From positions 125,719,706 through 125,783,705 of the forward strand of contig CM075650.1 of NCBI GenBank assembly GCA_037953625.1: a DNA stretch of 64,000 nt, read 5' to 3'. Position 1 is the first letter of the stretch. The number at the start of each line of letters is the position of its first letter. Source of the DNA: Crotalaria pallida. Lineage: Eukaryota; Streptophyta; Magnoliopsida; Fabales; Fabaceae. Of the stretch, positions 35,271-46,849 are shown one piece after another. A program made the position numbers and the translations under genes. The notes under the pieces were generated by a model that was not told the origin of the DNA, made no database searches, and saw only the letters and a program-made list of their open reading frames with translations.

Positions 35271-36577
35271 CTTTTTTTTATCATTTATATCTATATGAAT
35301 GAAGTATATGTCTTTCTCTATAAGCTACTAGTGTAGTATTATCGTCATTGAAACATGAATGTCAATATTAATTATTATTCTACATGTTATGTATTTTTCA
35401 GTCATTTAACATGTTTAAATTTTTCGCTCTCCTTAGTTGTTGCTCCACAGCACTATCCGCATCGCTCATCATCACCACGCTTCCGCTCGCCTCATCGTGT
35501 GTTTCTTATCATCGTCTTACAATTATCTTTTCGTTTTTATTCTTTATCAGCTCGGCTATTAATTCTCTTTCGTTCATTATTCATCTCTTTCACCGTTTCA
35601 TGCACATCACGATTTATTTCTTTCTCATTCGTTTTCATAGTTCTTATTCGCATCTATTCGGATTGCGAGCAACCACGTTGCGGGATCACAGCACTCTCAC
35701 TCACCTCGATGACGAAACTCTCGAGAGTTTTTCCCAGTCGCCAGCCGTGCCACGTTTCCTTCGCGTCCGTCACCCGAACTAGAACATTTTTCCCGTGCGT
35801 TAGAACGTTTTCGATAAATTCTTAATTCCGTTTTTAAAACACTTTAAAACAATTCCCTTTTTCGAAAACACATTGCCAATATGTTTTAAATTTAAATCAA
35901 GAAAAAGGGTTTTCAAGAAAACTTTGAAACAATTAAAATAATCTTTTTATTAAAACAAATTCATTCTTCTTAGTTTAAAAACATTTCATTTATAAAAATC
36001 AGTGTTTTTTAAACTTTAAAACAGAATATGGAAATTCAAGAAAATAAGATTCCAAAATCACATACAATTGATTCATTAAATTTCCAAAATTCACAACATT
36101 ATAAAATACTGATTAAAGAATGTCTTATAAAATTTTCAAATCAATTTAAATTGTTTAAGCCATACTTTTTCAAATAAAACATTTTTAATGTCTTTGAAAT
36201 CCAAACATGAAACTTCTCACAATTGAAACTCACAGTGTTCCAAACAATTCCAATTGGCACAAAAGACAATCACACACAAGTTTCAAAGCATACCAAACAT
36301 TCACAAACACACACCATATAAATCATATTTTCAATCATTCAAAACCATCAATTTAAATTATAATCTTAACAAATTAATTTAATTACACTTAAGAAAATAA
36401 TTTAAACTTAATCTTCTAATTAATTTAACAAAACCGAATCACTATGGTTAATGATTTCTAATCACACTTCAATTTTAAAACTTGGAATCATTGAATTAAC
36501 TTTACAAAAATTCCTTTTCACTAGATTAAATCATCTTATTCATTTTTATTTCTAAAACCAACAAGATAAAATAAACA
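35271..36577 (-). repeat. F2, part 1 (left boundary uncertain)
   Basis: From roughly 35.68 kb (CTCACCTCGATGACGAA) this matches F1, with the same order of landmarks. The part from 35271 to 35680 is pyrimidine-rich and may belong to F2 or be flank. The frames at 35355-35825 have no recognizable domain. F2 is interrupted at 36577 by TK3. Confidence 0.5.
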
Positions 36578-37294
36578 CACATTGTGACACCCTTCCGGAT
36601 TACCCAAATATAATATAGTATTTATGCTTTATATTGGATAATATATGGACTTGTGCGCTAAGAAAATATGGTCAATAAAATTTTCTTTAAAGTGGGTGCA
36701 CAATTCATCAAATGGAACTCTTGGAGAATAAATCCTAAAATCCTTTAAAACACTTGTATCGAGTTCGGCGATTTCTAAAACCTTTTCTCAAACAGGATAA
36801 CATTCGTTCTTTAGAAATTTCTTTACATTTTACAATCAATTGAAGCTACCCATACTTTGTTCAATAAAACTGATGCCGTCAATTAATACTTATAGCCGAG
36901 CTCTTTTATAAGTTAAATTAGAGTAAGCGGAAATTACTGGACTATGCAACTGATATAATATGAACATAGATTTTCATATATATGAAAGATTCATAGATAC
37001 ATAGTCCATGAGATAAGTCACCAAGTTCCAAAATATAACAAGTCCATATAAACAGATCTACATTACCATGATACTATAACCCTAGAGTAAAACATATGTA
37101 CAATATATATATAACCAAAATACAATCCCAGGGATAGTCATGTAGATCCATCAGCATCAGATGCAGTAGTAGTAGCAGCAGTAGTCTCCCAAAAACATAG
37201 GTAATAAGGTAGTAGCATCATCATCACAGCAGCAGCAGCACATCTCCTCCACACACCGGATCCTCGATCCACATCATACACTATATACATGTAC

Positions 37295-37765
37295 CTAGGG
37301 ATCGTCGTTCCTCCAGTCACTCCCAATAGAATGCACGACAGGCTCGCTCCCACTCTCGTCCTCCACCGGATCCTCCTCGATCTCATCCGAAGGAGAGTGT
37401 ACCCTACCACTGGGTACCGGGTCAGGTGATGGTGAAACCCTGACTGGGCTCCTCGGATCAGATAGGGGAGTCTCCTCGCGGACGACTCTCGAAGAAAAAG
37501 GGTGAGAGAGGGTAGGTTGAAAACGAAAACTATGGTAAGAGCGAGCTGGTCGCATGGGAGGTGGTCCATGATAAGTATAAAACGGGGGTACATGCATAGT
37601 GTATATGATGGGAATCCTAAACCTACGAGGACGGAATCGCATCAGCGGATTAGGGTGGTAGAATGTGAACTCTACCTCCCCCTCATACACCGCGCGATGG
37701 TCCTCATAGATCCATACGCCACTAGGAAGTGGCCGAATCTCGATGCAAGCAATGTAGCGAGACAT
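37295..37765 (-). CDS. LTR-encoded conserved ORF (TK3), unknown function
   Basis: An intact 156-residue frame, MSRYIACIEIRPLPSGVWIY to DWRNDDP. It differs from TK4 by a few residues. The conserved CCTTGTAG precedes it on the minus strand. It is retained although the element is only a solo LTR. Confidence 0.5.
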   Translation of the reverse strand: MSRYIACIEIRPLPSGVWIYEDHRAVYEGEVEFTFYHPNPLMRFRPRRFRIPIIYTMHVPPFYTYHGPPPMRPARSYHSFRFQPTLSHPFSSRVVREETPLSDPRSPVRVSPSPDPVPSGRVHSPSDEIEEDPVEDESGSEPVVHSIGSDWRNDDP

Positions 37766-38482
37766 CACCTACAAGGGCATAGGGGTAAGCAATTCTACTC
37801 ACATAATCAATAGAGAATAAATCATGCAACATATGAAAGATAATAATGCATCAATTAATAACAATCACAATTAGCATTTAGCAAGTATCAGATGCACATA
37901 GGATGTTCACACTTAATTCAGGTATATCAATTGCATTAGGTGAATGACATGATGCATGACTTTAACTCTCAACTTATCTCCACATTTTCTAAGTCACTCT
38001 CTGACGTCCATCCCTGACAACCCAGCACTCCACAGTGCGTTGTATTCCTAGGTATACAACAATTCGTACATTCACCTAGAATGTACACGACAAGCTTGGT
38101 ATCCATGCCACCCGAGCATATCCCGTCATCCAAACGGATCGTCATCCAAACGATATATCCATATCGGCATCCACAAAGCCGACCACGTCAACAACGTGTC
38201 ATCAAGCAAGCGTATTGGCACTCCCAGAGGCCCTCCTCATGTTTATCGAAACATGAATACGTCCTACCATCCAAACTCCAGAATGAATGCATTTTAAACT
38301 TAGGGGAAATTGATTAATACATTGCTTGCCACCCAGGCTTAATTTTCAAAATGGATCGTCACCGAACGATCTATTTGTATTTATCAATTTCTCTAAGTCT
38401 TTTATCCCTTGAATTATCCTTAATAATTCCTTAATTAATTAAGCTAGAATTGAAAATGATGTTTTCAGATTCTGGGCATTTT

Positions 38483-38807
38483 ACTCGAGTAAAGTTCAGA
38501 ATACTCGAGTGTTCTGGAGATTTTCCAGATTACTCGAGTGTTCTTAAGCTTACTCGAGTGTTCATGTCTTTCTGAGGATTTGGGTTTTAATTTCAACAAT
38601 TTACTCGAGTAGTTCATGAGTTACTCGAGTGTTCTTGGACTTTTCCAGAATACTCGAGTGACTTTGAATGACTCGAGTGTTTGACCCATAACAATTCTCA
38701 GTTCATGCCCGATACTCGAGTAGAAAAAACAAAATACTCGAGTGTTCTTATGAAATTTACTTTATTTTGAACACAATTTACTCGAGTACTTTGCCATTTA
38801 CTCGAGT
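38483..38807. repeat. ACTCGAGT cluster in TK3
   Basis: Twelve sites in six pairs, nearly all 20 bp start to start (38483/38503, 38780/38800). Confidence 0.95.
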
Positions 38808-40136
38808 GTTTCGCAGCTGACAGTATTGAAAACTGGTTTTAACATGCCATTTTCATTTCTACTCAATTTAAGTCCATTTCAGGGATCAACAGAGTTAACA
38901 TATCATTAATCAAACATGTTACAACACTTATTTCAATTCAAAACACAGAATTGACAGAGAAATCATTGATTATGCACAAAAAGGCATTTTAACAACTCAA
39001 TATCTCAAATCACACAATAAGCATAATCTTCATGAAACAAAGCTCATTCAGGTTCACATACATGATAACAAACTTGCTCAATACAGATTTAGAGCATGGA
39101 TTGGTCTCCAAACCAAAGTTCTTATAGAATCTAAGCCCTTAGAGCCTTTTGGTGGCTCTCTAACACATTTAATGGATTTCAAACTCTATCTAGTGAATAT
39201 AATTACTTCCCCTTACCTCTCAAACTTGAATCAACAGAAAGACTCCAAAGAAAAGCTCTCCAAACCCAGAAATCCACTTGAGCTTCACATGCAGGACAGT
39301 TTGAGCACCATACCAAAATTGAATTGGTTTTGACATGAAACAGAGATAAAAATTAGGGAAAACTAGATTTCTAAGCTCTATGCAACATCATCTAACTAAA
39401 CGAATTGAGTTTGAGACTCAAGAACTCAGGAGCTTACCAGAATCGATGATAGAAGTAAGCTTCAAACACCAACTCCAGCAAGAACAACTTCACTTCAAGA
39501 CTTTGATTCTCTCAGCTCACCCACTCAATCCTCACGATTTTGGTGTTTATAAAAAGCTCGTGATGTGAGCTTTGTATTGGTGTATCACTCGAAGACTAAC
39601 ACTTAGAATTGAAAGAGAATTGAACGAGACGAAATCGAAACCCTAGCCTCTTCAACAATGCAAACCATAGCCAAAATTCCCACGAATTCGTGGTTGATGG
39701 GCTTTTATAGACACAGGGAGACATCATGCGAGTCGACACGAGTGCTTTGAGCTGTTGAGGGAGACGATTTCGTGTCAACACACGAGAATCGTTCATGGTG
39801 ACTCATCAAACGCACTAACTCGTGCAGTTTGACCCAGAATACTCGAGTATTCTGAGTAATACTCGAGTATTTCGCCCAGATTTTGAAAAATAATTATTTT
39901 ATTTACTTTCCCTCCAAAACCTTTCCTATAATTGCTTCTAGGTCCCAACCCAGGGACTAATATGCAAAATATACATTTTAGACATTTAAATTATTTATTA
40001 AATAATTTCTCACACATAAGCTAGTCATATAAACACATATTTTAATCAAGGATTAATATAGAAACTATTAATTATAATTAAATTATAATTAACATTTCAT
40101 TAATCGGGGATTAAAATTTTGGGGTGTTACACACAT

Positions 40137-41239
40137 CACTTTCACATGACACATAGCATATGCACCTAGGAATATAGTTATCATCATGGTTATTTTATGA
40201 AAATAATTTTCCTACCATTTAAACACACACTGACCGAATAATACACATGCGATTTTGCAAAGATTTAATGCACAAACACAAACATACAATTATGAAATCA
40301 TTTTCCTTTATTTTAACTAAAAACCGTGAGCATACAGTAGGAAGATTAACAACTTTAATCAAACACAATAATTTAAGCCCTAACCCATTTCAAAGATTCA
40401 CACACATTTCTTTTTAAATTCAATTAATTCATGCATGTACTTTTTAGACCTTAAAGTCAATTAACCTTATCATGCATGCAACCTATATAAGGGACAAACA
40501 TAGCTACCTACTTTTTCCTAGGATGGCCGAAAGTCAACATGCATCAAACAAGGTTTTTGATTCACTTTTCAACACATAAAAGTCATATGATCACATCAAG
40601 ACATATAGGATTTCAAAGCATCACACCATATCATTCATTCACATAAACATGCATCTATATTATTAAAACAAAATCTTTTTCAAACACTTTTTACATGCAT
40701 AAAATAAACTCAAGTTCATCATTTAATAAAAATCAAGGTTACACTAAAAATGACATGCATGCACTTTAAATCATTAGATCTTGTCTAAAAACAAACATGC
40801 ACCAACTTTTCATAAAATAAAAAGTATAGATCCTATTATTTTCAAGCTTGGCCGAATGGCCTTTTCACAAAATGAGACATGCACAAGATCAAACACTTAA
40901 TTAAAACATGTTTATACTTAAAAATCATTTTAAAACTTGTTACTTTAATTTTTTCTTAAAAACCGAGGCACATACAAAGAGGAAAACATGATCTTTTCCA
41001 TTAAAATTAACATGCAACATCAAAGAAATCAACTCTTCACTCATCAATTAAAAATCATCACATGCATACACCTTCATCAAATCAAATCATGCTTGAAATC
41101 ATTTCAAGTCTTACTTCTTTAATTATTTTCTTTAAAACCGAAACACATATAAAGAAAACATAATCTGTTCTCTTTGAAAAATAACATGCAAATCAAGGAT
41201 CTAAACATTTTTCATGCATCAAACAAATATAATTACATG
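40137..41239 (-). repeat. F2, part 2
   Basis: F-type sequence between TK3 and TK4, with AACCGTGAGCAT, GGCCGAATGGCC, CCGAGGCACAT and ACCGAAACACAT in the same order as F1. No genes. Confidence 0.55.
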
Positions 41240-41507
41240 CACATTGTAACACCCCAAAATTTTAATCCCCGATTAATGAAATGTTAATTATAATTTAATT
41301 ATAATTAATAGTTTCTATATTAATCCTTGATTAAAATATGTGTTTATATGACTAGCTTATGTGTGAGATATTATTTAATAAATAATTTAAATGCCCAAAA
41401 TGTATATTTTGCATATTAGTCCCTGGGTTGGGACCTAGAAGCAATTATAGGAAAGGTTTTGGAGAAAAAGTAAATAAAATAATTATTTTTCAAAATCTGG
41501 GCAAAAT

Positions 41508-41515
41508 ACTCGAGT
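41508..41515. repeat. Remaining U3 ACTCGAGT site of TK4 5' LTR
   Basis: A single site; its partner was removed by an 8-bp deletion relative to the 3' LTR, where the pair is intact at 49711 and 49731. Confidence 0.9.
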
Positions 41516-41655
41516 ATTACTCAGAGTATTCTGGGTCAAACTGCACGAGTTAGTGCGTTTGATGAGTCACCATGAACGATTCTCGTGTGTTGACACGAAT
41601 CGTCTCCCTCAACAGCTCAAAGCACTCGTGTCGTCCTGCATGAGCCTTCTCCATG

Positions 41656-41666
41656 TCTATATAAGC
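41656..41666 (+). promoter_or_regulatory. TATA box of TK4 5' LTR
   Basis: TCTATATAAGC, about 410 bp from the LTR start. TK3 has CTATAAAAGCC at the corresponding position, and the 3' LTR repeats the TK4 version at about 49868. Transcription should begin some 30 bp downstream. Confidence 0.6.
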
Positions 41667-42150
41667 TTATCAACCACGAATTCGTGGGAATTTTGGCTAA
41701 GGTTTGCATTGTTGAAGAAGCTAGGGTTTCGATTTCGTCTCATTCAATTATCTTTCAATTCTAAGTGTTAGTCTTCGAGTGATACACCAATACAAAGCTC
41801 ACATCACGAGCTTTGTATAAACACCAAAATCGTGAGGATTGAGTGGGTGAGCTGAGAGAATCAAAGTCTTGAAGTGAAGTTGTTCTTGCTGGAGTTGGTG
41901 TTTGGAGCTTACTTCTATCATCGATTCTGGTAAGCTCCTGAGTTCTTGAGTCTCAAACTCAATTCGTTTAGTTAGATGATGTTGCATAGGGCTTAGAAAT
42001 CTAGTTTTCCCTAATTTTTATCTCTGTTTCATGTCCAAACCAATTCAATTTTGGTATGGTGCTCAAACTGTCATGCTTGTGAAGCTCAAGTGGATTTCTG
42101 GGTTTGGAGAGCTTTTCTTTGGAGTCTTTCTGTTGATTCAAGTCTGAGAG

Positions 42151-43597
42151 GTAAGAGGAAGTAATTATATTCACTAGATAGAGTTTGAAATCCATTAAAT
42201 GTGTTAGAGAGCCACCAAGAGGCTCTAAGGGCTTAGATTCTATAGGAACTGTGGTTTGGAGACCAATCCATGCTCTAAATCTGTATTGAGCAAGTTTGTT
42301 ATCATGCATGTGAACCTGAATGAGCTTTGTTTCATGAATATTATGCTTATTGTGTGATTTGAGGTATTGAGTTGTTAAAATGCCTTTTTGTGCATAATCA
42401 ATGATTTCTCTGTCAATTCTGTGTTTTGAATTGAAGTAAGTGTTGTAACATGTTGGATTAATGATATGTTAACTCTATTGATCCCTGAAATGGACTTAAA
42501 TTGAGTAAAAATGAAAATGGCATGTTAAAACCAGTTTTCACTACTGTCAGCTGCGAAACACTCGAGTAAATAGCAAAGTACTCGAGTAAATCGTGTTCCA
42601 AATAAAGTAAATTTCATAAGAACACTCGAGTATTTTGTCTGTTACTCGAGTATCGGGCATGAACTGAGAATTTGTTATAGGTCAAACACTGGAGTCATTC
42701 AAAGTCACTCGAGTATTCTGGAAAAGTCCAAGAACACTCGAGTAACTCATGAACTACTCGAGTAAATTGTTAAAATTAAAACCCAAATCCTCAGAAAGAC
42801 ATGAACACTCGAGTAAGCTTAAGAACACTCGAGTAATCTGGAAAATCTCCAGAACACTCGAGTATTCTGAACTTTACTCGAGTAAAATGCCCAGAATCTG
42901 AAAACATCATTTTCAATTCTAACTTAATTAATTAAGGAATTATTAAGGATAATTCAAGGGATCAAAGACTTAGAGAAATTGATAAATACAAATAGATCGT
43001 TCGGTGACGATCCATTTTGAAAATTAAGCCTAGGTGGCAAGTAATGTATTAATCAATTTCCCCTAAGTCTAAAATGCATTCATTCTGGTGTTTGGATGGT
43101 AGGACGTATTCATGTTTCGATAAACATGTGGAGGGCCTCTGGGAGTGCCAATACGCTTGCTTGATGACACGTCGTTGACGTGGTCGGCTTTGTGGATGCC
43201 GATATGGATATATCGTTTGGATGACGATCCGTTTGGATGACGGGATATGCTCGGGTGGCATGGATACCAAGCTTGACGTGTACATTCTAGGTGAATGTAC
43301 GAATTGTCTTATACCTAGGAATACAATGCACTGTGGAGTGCTGGGTTGTCAGGGATGGACGTCAGAGAGTGACTTAGAAAATGTGGAGATAAGTTGAGAG
43401 TTAAAGTCATGCATCATGTCATTCACCTAATACAATTGATATACCTGAATTAAGTGTGAACATCCTATGTGCATCTGATACTTACTAAATGCTAATTGTG
43501 ATTGTTATTAATTGATGCATTACTATCTTTCATATGTTGCATGATTTATTCTCTATTGATTATGTGAGTAGAATTGCTTACCCCTATGTCCTTGTAG
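42151..43597 (+). other. Predicted intron inside the TK4 LTR
   Basis: The 5' site is GAGAG|GTAAGAGG at 42150/42151 (GTAAGGGG in other copies) and the 3' site is TATGTCCTTGTAG|G at 43597/43598. Both are conserved in TK1, TK2 and TK3. The segment is about 1.45 kb, holds the 12-site palindrome cluster, and its removal would place the LTR ORF's ATG near the transcript start. Prediction only. Confidence 0.45.
42560..42883. repeat. ACTCGAGT cluster in TK4 5' LTR
   Basis: Six pairs; spacer 12 nt in five and 11 in one. One site has decayed to ACTGGAGT (intact in the 3' LTR). The last site is followed by AAAATGCCCAGAATCTGAAA. Confidence 0.95.
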
Positions 43598-43600
43598 GTG

Positions 43601-44071
43601 ATGTCTCGCTACATTGCTTGCATCGAGATCCGGCCACTTCCTAGTGGCGTATGGATCTATGAGGACCATCGCGCGGTGTATGAGGGGGAGGTAGAGTTCA
43701 CATTCTACCACCCTAATCCGCTGATGCGATTCCGTCCTCGTAGGTTTAGGATTCCCATCATATACACTATGCATGTACCCCCGTTTTATACTTATCATGG
43801 ACCACCTCCCATGCGACCAGCTCGCTCTTACCATAGTTTTCGTTTTCAACCTACCCGCTCTCACCCTTTTACTTCGAGAGTCGTCCGCGAGGAGACTCCC
43901 CTATCTGATCCGAGGAGCCCAGTCAGGGTTTCACCATCACCTGACCCGGTACCCAGTGGTAGGGTACACTCTCCCTCGGATGAGATCGAGGAGGATCCGG
44001 TGGAGGACGAGAGTGGGAGCGAGCCTGTCGTGCATTCTACTGGGAGTGACTGGAGGGACGACGATCCCTAG
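43601..44071 (+). CDS. LTR-encoded conserved ORF (TK4 5' LTR), unknown function
   Basis: 156 residues starting at ATG 43601 (MSRYIACIEIRPLPSGVWIY). Residues about 1-100 are basic and aromatic, with HPNPLMRFRPRRFRIPIIYTM and a Pro/Arg-rich stretch. Residues about 105-156 are Ser/Pro- then Asp/Glu-rich, ending DWRDDDP before TAG. The same protein is encoded in all TK LTRs in this window and is open in TK2, TK3 and both TK4 LTRs. It could be a regulatory or nucleic-acid-binding accessory protein, but that is a guess from composition. Confidence 0.55.
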   Translation: MSRYIACIEIRPLPSGVWIYEDHRAVYEGEVEFTFYHPNPLMRFRPRRFRIPIIYTMHVPPFYTYHGPPPMRPARSYHSFRFQPTRSHPFTSRVVREETPLSDPRSPVRVSPSPDPVPSGRVHSPSDEIEEDPVEDESGSEPVVHSTGSDWRDDDP

Positions 44072-44781
44072 GTACATGTATATGGTGTATGGTGTGGATC
44101 TGAGGATCCGGTGTGTGGAGGAGATTTGCTACTGCTGCTGTGATGATGATGCTACTACCTTACTCACTTTACTATTGGGAGACTACTGCTACTACTACTC
44201 CATCTGATGCTGCCAGATCTATGTGACTATTCCTAGAGTTATACATTTTGTTATGTATATATATTGTAGATATACTTTTGGAGCACTCTAGAGCTTGTAG
44301 TTACACTGTTATATAGATCTGATGATGGACTTGTATATTTTGAAACTTGGAGACTTTACTCATGGGCTATGTACTTATGATTCTCTATATCTATGAAAAC
44401 CTATGTTTATATTCTATCAGTTGCATAGTCCAGTAATTTCCGCTTACTCTGATTTAACCTGTTAAAGAGCTCGGCTATAAATGGTATCAGTTCTATCGTA
44501 TAAAGCAAGGGTAGCTTAAACTACTTGATACAAAGATATCTTCTAAAAGATCGAATGTTACTCTATTTGCGAAAAGGTTTTAGAAATCGCCGAACTCGAT
44601 ACAATGATTTTGAGATAAGATAGACTTTATTCTCCAAGACTTTCAAGTGACGATTCGTGCACCCGCTTTAAAAGAAAAATTTTATTGACCTATTTTCTTA
44701 ACACTCACAAGTCCATATATATTATCCAATATAAAAGCATATTTATTAGTTTATATTTGGGTAATAATGAAGGGTGTGACA

Positions 44782-45070
44782 CTTAGTGGTATCAGAGCAA
44801 AAGTCAGATCCTGTAGTAGTAGAAGTGGTTCCAGAAAGGTAGCCATCAACATCAAGCAGGTATCTCCAAAGCGCTTATTACCTTGAATGCTGTTATTTTG
44901 ATTGCTAAAGGTTTGAATACCCTGAATTGTTTGTATCTTGTCTCTTTTGAGTACAAGACACAATTGATTGTAGATCTAATAAGCTTAGGATAGAGCCTTA
45001 GTATAGGTGGTGTAATGGAAGTTTCTTTAGTTCAACATATGTGACCGTAAGCCCATAGCGCAGGTCTAAT
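44782..45070 (+). other. TK4 leader with primer-binding site
   Basis: TGGTATCAGAGC at 44787-44798, complementary to initiator tRNA-Met. The rest of the leader is non-coding and conserved with TK1 and TK2. Confidence 0.9.
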
Positions 45071-46849
45071 ATGGCAACTAGAAACCAAAATCACACCAAC
45101 GCGATGTTGGAGCGAATCACCACGGTATTGGAAGCCATGCAAAGGCAGTCTCAGCAACCATCTCAACTGGCTAACCCGCCTCATCAGTGTAATATGGGAA
45201 ACACTGAGGCGAAGACTCTGGCTGATTTTAGGAGCTGCAATCCGCCAAAGTTTGAAGGAGGATTTAAACCGGAGGAAGCCAACAAATGGATTCACACTAT
45301 GGACAAGATTTTGAGAACGTTGGAGTGTTCGGATGCTCAGAAGGTGGCATATGCAACCTATATGCTGGAGGATGAGGCTGAGAACTGGTGGAATCACACC
45401 ATGCAGCTTTTACAATATGAAGGAAGGGAGATAAGTTGGGGAGTATTTATGGAGAAGTTTCTCCAGAAGTATTTTCCTGAGGATTTGAGAAGGAAGAAGG
45501 AGGTGGAGTTTCTGCAGTTGAAGCAAGGGAACATGAATGTGGGCGAGTACGCGGCAAGGTTTGAAGAGCTGATGAAGTACTCTCCATACTACCAGAACAA
45601 TCCAGACGAGAGGAGCAAGTGCATCAAGTTTGAAGGTGGATTGAGGCCAAAGTTGAAGTCAATTTTCAGCTATCAGCGGATTCAAAGTTTCCCTGCATTG
45701 GTAGATATGTGTAGGATGTATGAAGATGATACCAAGGCTGAGGAGGTGCAAGTTGTGGAAAAGAAGGACAATCAAGGATATGGACCACAGAGACGAAAGG
45801 GTTTCAATAATAGAGGTAAAGGTCCATATGATCGCAGAGGGAAAGGCAAGGGCAAGGTTGGTGGTTCTGAGGGAGGAAATTATCGGAGCGAAGCTCCATT
45901 CTGCGACAATTGCAAACGCAACCATTATGGTCGTGTTTGCTGGGGAACAAGTGGATGTTTCAATTGTGGAAAGCCGGGGCATTTTGCGAGAGATTGCAAG
46001 GAGCCAGCCAAAGCCAATTCAAGAGGAGTTGCAGATAGACCGGTGACTCAAGGAAGGGTCTTCACCCTTAGTGGTGTGGAAGCGAATCGATCCTCTGATC
46101 TGGTGCAAGGTAAATACTTGCTTAATGGTCAGTTTTGCCATGTTTTGTTTGACTCCGGTGCAACGCATTCATTTGTTTCATATGAATGTGTAAACCGCTT
46201 AGGTTTGATTGTGTCTGAAATGCCTTATGTTCTTAAGGTAGAAACCCCTACCAATGCTCCTGTAATTGTTTCTAGAGCATGTCTTAACTGTTGTATAGAA
46301 GTGTTAGGGCAAACCTCTAAAGTAGATTTGATCTGCTTACCCTTAGCACAATTGGATGTGATCTTGGGAATGGATTGGTTAAGTCAAAACCAAGTGATCA
46401 TTGATTGTGATAGAAGACTCGTGACCTATAGAAACCCAAAACCCTCTGGTTACATATGTCTGTTCAACACCGAGGTGGGGGAGAGTGGTCCGAGGATGGA
46501 AGAGATCCCTGTTGTCAGAGATTTCCCGGAAGTTTTTGCTGACGAGATTCCTGGTTTGCCACCAAGAAGAGAGATAGAATTTGGCATCGATCTAGTTCCG
46601 GGAGCTGGTCCCATTTCTATCGCTCCCTATAGAATGGCACCACCGAAAATGGCGGAAATGAAGAAGCAGATTGAGGAGCTGCTGCAGAAACAGATGATTC
46701 GACCAAGCGTGTCACCTTGGGGTGCTCCTGTCTTATTCGTCAAGAAGAAAGATGGTAGCATGAGGATGTGCATCGACTACCGACAACTTAATAAGGTCAC
46801 CATCAAGAACAAGTATCCGTTGCCACGGATAGATGACCTTATGGATTAA
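45071..46849 (+). pseudogene. gag-pol: TK4 Gag-PR-RT N-terminal part (stop in RT)
   Basis: 592 codons from ATG 45071. Gag core at about residues 70-200, a Cys-rich region, a CCHC knuckle at 296-309 (CFNCGKPGHFARDC), aspartic protease DSGATHS at 361, then the start of reverse transcriptase (VLFVKKKDGSMRMCIDYRQLN at about 550-570). It ends at TAA 46847-46849, where TK1 has a glutamine codon, within RT after PLPRIDDLMD. Pol continues in the same frame immediately after. Because gag and pol are one frame in this lineage, the stop removes RT, RNase H and integrase unless read through. Confidence 0.92.

Larger units (their letters stand above)
36583..40131 (-). repeat. TK3 solo LTR
   Basis: A single 3549-bp Tekay LTR without internal DNA, flanked by CACAT at 36578-36582 and 40132-40136. 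It therefore arose by LTR-LTR recombination of a former full element. It keeps the full-length LTR ORF, a 12-site palindrome cluster (38483-38807), the U3 pair (39841, 39861) and a good TATA box on the minus strand (CTATAAAAGCC at about 39701-39711). Confidence 0.93.
41245..44781 (+). repeat. TK4 5' LTR
   Basis: Starts TGTAACACCCC and ends GGGTGTGACA, 5 bp before the primer-binding site. With the TATA box near position 415 of the LTR, U3 is short and R plus U5 exceed 3 kb, an unusually long transcribed leader that contains the intron-like segment and the LTR ORF. Confidence 0.94.

Noticed and set aside
35355..35825. 156-codon plus-strand frame with hydrophobic, serine-rich translation
   Set aside because: Composition reflects pyrimidine-rich DNA, a second frame overlaps it equally well, and F1 does not conserve it.
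42001..42309. Antisense frame of 102 codons in TK4 LTRs (also 50213-50521)
   Set aside because: It spans the predicted exon-intron boundary on the wrong strand and is lost in TK1 and TK2.
43773..44207. Second frame overlapping the LTR ORF (MYPRFILIMDHLPC...)
   Set aside because: A shifted reading of the same DNA that ends in trinucleotide-repeat-coded runs. The MSRYIAC frame begins right after a splice-like site and is the better candidate.
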